The notes beneath the pieces are model-generated. The model saw only the letters and a list, made by a program, of their open reading frames with translations, was not told the origin of the DNA and did not search any database. From an uncultured Anaerolineales bacterium (GTDB taxonomy: Bacteria; Chloroflexota; Anaerolineae; Anaerolineales; Villigracilaceae), in contig CALLJA010000017.1 in the NCBI GenBank assembly GCA_938008865.1, positions 1 through 5,722 on the forward strand: a stretch of DNA of 5,722 bases, read 5' to 3'. A program made the position numbers and the translations under genes. Each line of letters opens with the position of its first letter. The stretch's first letter is position 1. Shown here piece by piece: positions 5,491 to 5,722 of the stretch.

Positions 5491-5579
5491 GCGGGAAGTA
5501 TCCACAGATTTCACCGATTTTCTAAAGAAAAATTCTGTGTAATCTGCGAAATCTGTGGATTTCTTTTATTTTTTCCCGC
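5491..5579. repeat. Long nested inverted repeat with 9-nt periodic arms
   Basis: A perfect 13-bp inverted repeat, ATCCACAGATTTC (5500-5512) with GAAATCTGTGGAT (5548-5560), encloses an inner 6-bp pair (5518-5523 with 5526-5531). It is flanked by an outer 7-bp pair GCGGGAA (5491-5497) and TTCCCGC (5573-5579). The right arm is three 9-nt units, TCTGTGTAA, TCTGCGAAA and TCTGTGGAT (5534-5560). The left arm, read on the minus strand, carries TCGGTGAAA and TCTGTGGAT. The AT-rich composition contrasts with the GC-rich genes. Similar TCTGTG-AA units are familiar from intergenic dispersed repeats in diverse bacteria. A T-rich run follows on the plus strand, so it could also act as a terminator, but no plus-strand gene feeds into it. 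Confidence 0.75.
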
Positions 5580-5640
5580 TAATTACGGGAGAGCCTCCAT
5601 ATGGCTGTAGCAAAGTCGCTTGACAAAAGTAGGAAGTGTC

Positions 5641-5710
5641 GCCCTCCCGAAGGACATCGGGACGATGTGAGCGAAGCGAAGGGTCTCTGTCACGACTAAG
5701 AGACTCTTCG
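5641..5710. repeat. Hairpin-rich intergenic repeat-like segment
   Basis: Two hairpins lie close together. TCCCGA (5645-5650) pairs with TCGGGA (5657-5662) around a 6-nt loop. CGAAGGGTCTCT (5677-5688) pairs with AGAGACTCTTCG (5699-5710) around a 10-nt loop, 12 bp with one G-T pair. Between them is GTGAGCGAAGCGAAGG. The GAGCGAAGCGAAGG / CTCTTCG style resembles dispersed intergenic repeats known from GC-rich environmental bacteria; copy number cannot be judged from one window, and the element may continue past the right edge. Confidence 0.55.
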
Positions 5711-5722
5711 GTCGCGAAGAAC

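Larger units (their letters stand above)
5436..5722. other. Non-coding spacer at the right edge
   Basis: No coding frame with a plausible start, ribosome binding site or recognisable protein is visible on either strand. Besides the phosphatase promoter and the two repeat segments described separately, there is a small hairpin CCCG/CGGG (5575-5578 with 5586-5589). A TTGACA at 5620-5625 on the plus strand has no matching -10 box. The stretch 5590-5640 shows nothing further. The gene upstream of the phosphatase lies outside the window. Confidence 0.7.

Noticed and set aside
5620..5648. TTGACA at 5620-5625 as a -35 box on the plus strand
   Set aside because: The sequence at 16-18 bp spacing is GC-rich (CCTCCC-like) and gives no -10 box, and no plus-strand gene follows in the window.
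5491..5722. CRISPR-like array in the right spacer
   Set aside because: The repeat units are 9 nt and adjacent, without spacers of regular length, and no cas gene is present.

Overview
The window looks like ordinary chromosomal DNA from a GC-rich bacterium, most likely a member of the Chloroflexota (Anaerolineae-like). This is an inference from protein style: a Pro/Thr-rich 'PTATPVP'-type tail on the S41 protease, a YprA/MrfA-type helicase, a stand-alone class III cyclase, and GC-rich codons next to an AT-rich dispersed-repeat-like spacer. No marker gene proves the taxonomy. All seven protein genes lie on the minus strand, so the natural reading order is from right to left. The many long plus-strand frames are GC-rich shadows of these genes.

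Right end (5436-5722): a 287-bp non-coding spacer. It holds a long inverted repeat whose arms are built of 9-nt units (5500-5560, flanked by an outer 7-bp inverted repeat at 5491-5579). It also holds a second hairpin-rich segment (5641-5710). Both resemble dispersed intergenic repeats.

First transcription unit (5435 to 4577): a HAD phosphatase of the pyrimidine 5'-nucleotidase type, starting 6 nt downstream of a perfect TATAAT and so probably leaderless. A 73-residue single-span membrane protein follows, with its ribosome binding site overlapping the phosphatase stop codon.

Second unit (4471 to 2414): an S41 carboxyl-terminal processing protease (signal anchor, PDZ, Ser/Lys/Gln catalytic residues), then 33 bp later a membrane zinc metallopeptidase of the YugP type. 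Together they look like an envelope proteolysis pair. The unit closes with a strong intrinsic terminator at 2355-2388.

Third unit (2334 to beyond the left edge): within about 10 bases of the terminator T-tract there is another TATAAT, followed 9 nt later by the ATG of a multi-span protein of the lysylphosphatidylglycerol-synthase transmembrane / UPF0104 class. A stand-alone class III nucleotidyl cyclase follows after 5 bp, and a DEAH-box helicase (YprA/MrfA-like) after another 5 bp. The helicase runs off the left edge.

I see no mobile element, CRISPR array, RNA gene or defence locus. Nothing here convincingly amounts to a new biological system. The points most worth a second look are the two near-identical leaderless promoter arrangements, the cyclase with a non-canonical Lys at the transition-state Arg position sitting beside a repair helicase, and the repeats in the right-hand spacer.
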